This document shows positions 7,018 to 7,630 of a stretch of 7,630 nt of DNA, piece by piece. Numbering within the stretch: the first letter of the stretch is position 1; each line of letters begins with the position of its first letter. The translations under genes and the position numbers were made by a program. The DNA comes from Chloroflexota bacterium (lineage in GTDB: Bacteria; Chloroflexota; Limnocylindria; Limnocylindrales; CSP1-4), in the NCBI GenBank assembly GCA_021777365.1, contig JAJYDP010000228.1, forward strand, positions 1 through 7,630. Direction: 5' to 3'. Under the pieces are notes generated by a model. The model made no database searches. It was not told where the DNA came from and saw only the letters and a program-made list of their open reading frames with translations.

Positions 7018-7023
7018 AGGATA
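7018..7023 (-). promoter_or_regulatory. Possible -10 of the membrane-cupin gene
   Basis: On the minus strand TATCCT (7023 down to 7018) lies about 58 nt upstream of the TTG start. No convincing -35 is present. A perfect palindrome CCCGCGCGGG (7030-7039) sits in the spacer region and might be an operator, though such GC palindromes are frequent in this DNA. The call is weak. Confidence 0.2.
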
Positions 7024-7110
7024 GCGGGTCCCGCGCGGGCGCGGGCGCCGGGAGGCACACGCAGGCACGAGCTGGGCCGGCCGGGGACGCCCGGGCGCTC
7101 ACGGAGCCAT

Positions 7111-7119
7111 TGTTATACT
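7111..7119 (+). promoter_or_regulatory. Extended -10 promoter of purH
   Basis: TGTTATACT matches the extended -10 form TGn-TATAnT (TG at 7111-7112, hexamer TATACT at 7114-7119). It is the only A/T-rich patch in the roughly 240-nt divergent gap between the membrane-cupin gene and purH. No -35 is recognisable 17 nt upstream, which fits an extended -10 promoter. Transcription would start near 7126, giving a leader of about 75 nt. Two identical CGGAGCC heptamers, 20 bp apart, flank it. Confidence 0.6.
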
Positions 7120-7187
7120 CTCGGAGCCCTAGGACGGCGTGCGGTTCCTCGTCCCGGACCCACCTCGCCGCTCGCTCGTTCGCAGCT

Positions 7188-7194
7188 GGAGGAG
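7188..7194 (+). promoter_or_regulatory. Strong Shine-Dalgarno fixing the purH GTG start
   Basis: GGAGGAG (7188-7194) ends 6 nt before GTG 7201, ideal spacing, and decides the start. It is by far the best ribosome site in the window. Confidence 0.8.
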
Positions 7195-7200
7195 CCCCGG

Positions 7201-7630
7201 GTGCGCGCCCTGCTGTCCGTCGCCGATCGCGAGGGGATCGCGTCGCTCGCGCGCGACCTGCTGGCGCTCGGTGTCGACGTGTACGCCACCGACGGGACCC
7301 GCGAGCACCTCGCGGCCGACGGCGTCACGGTCGCCTCGGTCGGGGAGCTGACGGCCCTCCCCTCGCTGCTGGCGGGGCAGGTCAAGACCTTCCACCCTGC
7401 GATCTACGCGGGCATCCTCGCGCGGCGCGACCGCGAGGACCAGCTGGCGGAGCTGGCGGAGCAGGGCATCGGCCTGCTCGACCTGGTGGTGGTCAACGTC
7501 CGCCCGTTCGCTCCACAGGTCGGGGTACGGCTCGTGCCACTCGACGAAGCGGTCGAGATGATCGACGTCGGGGGAGTGGCGCTGCTCTCGGCGGCGGCGC
7601 GCAACTTCGCCGGCGTGGCCGCGGTGTCGA
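7201..7630 (+). CDS. purH: PurH-type IMP cyclohydrolase (MGS-like) domain, 3'-truncated and divergent
   Basis: The first 143 codons of a PurH-like protein are visible; full PurH is about 510-530 aa, with AICAR transformylase following the IMP cyclohydrolase, and catalyses the last two steps of purine synthesis. It starts at GTG 7201 (RALLSVADREGI, matching the PurH N-terminus). Recognisable blocks are TDGT (30-33), VKTFHP (61-66), GILARR, VVNVRPF and IDVGGVALLSAAARN. Compared from memory with human ATIC, Lys66 and Asp125 are kept (K62, D122), but Tyr104 is Arg101, Arg133 is Ser130, Lys137 is Arg134 and His139 is Phe136; the phosphate-loop SGGT is TDGT. The fold is clear, but cyclohydrolase activity is doubtful or altered. 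The window ends before it can be seen whether the transformylase domain follows. It has its own extended -10 promoter and a 75-nt leader, divergent from the membrane-cupin gene. Confidence 0.85.
   Translation, partial: MRALLSVADREGIASLARDLLALGVDVYATDGTREHLAADGVTVASVGELTALPSLLAGQVKTFHPAIYAGILARRDREDQLAELAEQGIGLLDLVVVNVRPFAPQVGVRLVPLDEAVEMIDVGGVALLSAAARNFAGVAAVS

Noticed and set aside
7132..7154. Hairpin GGACG/CGTCC in the purH leader as a purine riboswitch
   Set aside because: Five base pairs with a 13-nt loop and no conserved purine-aptamer core; too weak to call.

Overview
The window is uniformly very GC-rich (about 70% by eye) and densely coded, with strong third-position G/C use, GTG and TTG starts, weak or absent Shine-Dalgarno sites in front of several genes, and one likely leaderless gene. 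It looks like chromosomal core sequence from a high-GC bacterium. The small 3-TM protein, the stand-alone-type cupin and the overall style remind me of uncultured Chloroflexota (Limnocylindria-like) genomes, but an actinobacterial-like origin cannot be excluded by reading alone. I see no mobile element, CRISPR array, tRNA or rRNA.

Left part (1-5077, plus strand) is a proteostasis cluster. It holds the 3' half of an ATP-dependent LonA protease, a type-B (zinc-finger-free) DnaJ/CbpA-like co-chaperone and a complete ClpB disaggregase with an extra C-terminal tail. The three genes are co-directional with short gaps (65 and 67 nt) and may be one heat-shock operon. The J-protein would target aggregates to a DnaK encoded elsewhere, ClpB would extract and refold, and Lon would degrade what cannot be saved. 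A sizeable hairpin lies between lon and dnaJ.

Middle part (5078-5993): after a short GC hairpin comes a Nudix hydrolase of the CoA-diphosphatase (NudL/NUDT7) type. Its ATG has no usable ribosome binding site but has a -10-like hexamer 7 nt upstream, which suggests a leaderless mRNA. The gene is followed, in the convergent gap, by a long inverted repeat that may terminate transcription from both sides.

Right part (5994-6959, minus strand) is one uninterrupted reading frame joining a three-helix membrane protein to a cupin domain. The junction carries a near-perfect 16-bp tandem duplication, so this may be a true fusion or two genes that have lost the stop between them. Divergently, an extended -10 promoter (7111-7119) and a strong Shine-Dalgarno precede a GTG-started purH, cut off by the window end. 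Its visible IMP-cyclohydrolase domain keeps the fold signature but has replaced several residues regarded as catalytic. That is the most unusual protein-level signal here.

I did not find a clearly new multi-gene system. The best candidates for something undescribed are the divergent PurH cyclohydrolase domain and the membrane-cupin fusion.
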